Assembly: GCA_021203545.1 (NCBI GenBank)
Contig: JAJQAZ010000157.1
Location: 1-53,581, forward strand
From: Tannerellaceae bacterium
Lineage (GTDB): Bacteria; Bacteroidota; Bacteroidia; Bacteroidales; Tannerellaceae
Length of the DNA stretch: 53,581 nucleotides
Direction: 5' to 3'
The position numbers and the translations under genes were made by a program. Shown here piece by piece: positions 53,549-53,581 of the stretch (the first letter of the stretch is position 1; each line of letters starts with the position of its first letter). A model generated the notes under the pieces. It was given only the letters and a program-made list of their open reading frames with translations. It searched no databases and was not told where the DNA came from.

Positions 53549-53581
53549 CCAATGCCATCAACTTAAGAGTTTTTGGTCGGA
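53549..53581. repeat. palindromic dispersed element, copy D (cut by window end)
   Basis: CCAATGCCATCAACTTAAGA followed by GTTTTTGGTCGGA is identical in kind to the ends of copies A and B; the rest lies beyond the window. Confidence 0.6.

Noticed and set aside
1-53581. tRNA or rRNA genes
   Set aside because: I looked for conserved TWC-loop and rRNA segments in the gaps and saw none; a covariance-model scan would be needed to exclude a diverged one.

Overview
The window is a chromosomal piece of a Bacteroidales-type bacterium (Bacteroidetes). The evidence is a SusC/SusD pair, a one-protein hybrid two-component regulator, GH92, GH3, GH32 and GH172 (DUF2961) glycosidases, FimA/FimB-type (type V) pilus genes, a Kor/Vor ferredoxin oxidoreductase operon, and promoters of the Bacteroidetes TAnnTTTG type, several of them only 4-6 bases before the ATG. 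A gut or gut-like anaerobe close to Dysgonomonas/Parabacteroides is my inference; no rRNA is present to settle it.

Layout. 0.1-5.2 kb: menA, small membrane proteins and the four-subunit 2-oxoacid:ferredoxin oxidoreductase operon, which has a 56-residue two-helix membrane microprotein inserted between two subunits. 5.3-8.2 kb: an outer-membrane porin and a periplasmic binding protein. 8.4-14.7 kb: GH92 mannosidase, then a broken dicarboxylate/amino-acid symporter, a broken sugar porter and a GH43/GH88 deletion scar. 14.9-24.4 kb: an intact, ordinary stretch (PAP2 phosphatase, VOC protein, GH3, MaoC hydratase, acetyltransferase, methyltransferase, TSCPD protein, FolC, MFS). 24.4-32.4 kb: a tripartite RND efflux operon with an AraC regulator, bracketed by two paralogous two-helix membrane proteins. 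32.4-36.7 kb: a type V pilus operon. 36.8-38.5 kb: CoA-disulfide reductase with a detached rhodanese tail. 38.5-52.1 kb: a fructan-type polysaccharide utilisation locus (GH32, fructose-sensor-like hybrid regulator, MFS sugar porter, GH172, SusC, SusD, small lipoprotein). 52.4-53.4 kb: a secreted alpha/beta hydrolase.

Two things stand out. First, about a dozen genes are interrupted, by single-base changes in homopolymers, by in-frame stops or by deletions, and nearly all are transporters, surface proteins or their regulators; the housekeeping stretch is intact. Second, two unrelated genes (the RND adaptor and susC) carry the same unusual lesion: a 36-bp segment of the gene is perfectly duplicated with exactly 30 bp of GC-richer unique DNA between the copies, a 66-bp insertion. 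That is the geometry of one repeat-spacer unit of a CRISPR array, and it is what off-target Cas1-Cas2 spacer integration into ordinary genes would leave. No CRISPR array or cas gene lies in the window, so this is a hypothesis, but the shared geometry is read directly from the bases.

The PUL also holds copies of a ~260-280 bp palindromic dispersed element in most of its large gaps. Two near-identical copies in opposite orientation flank the hybrid regulator gene, so that segment could in principle invert.
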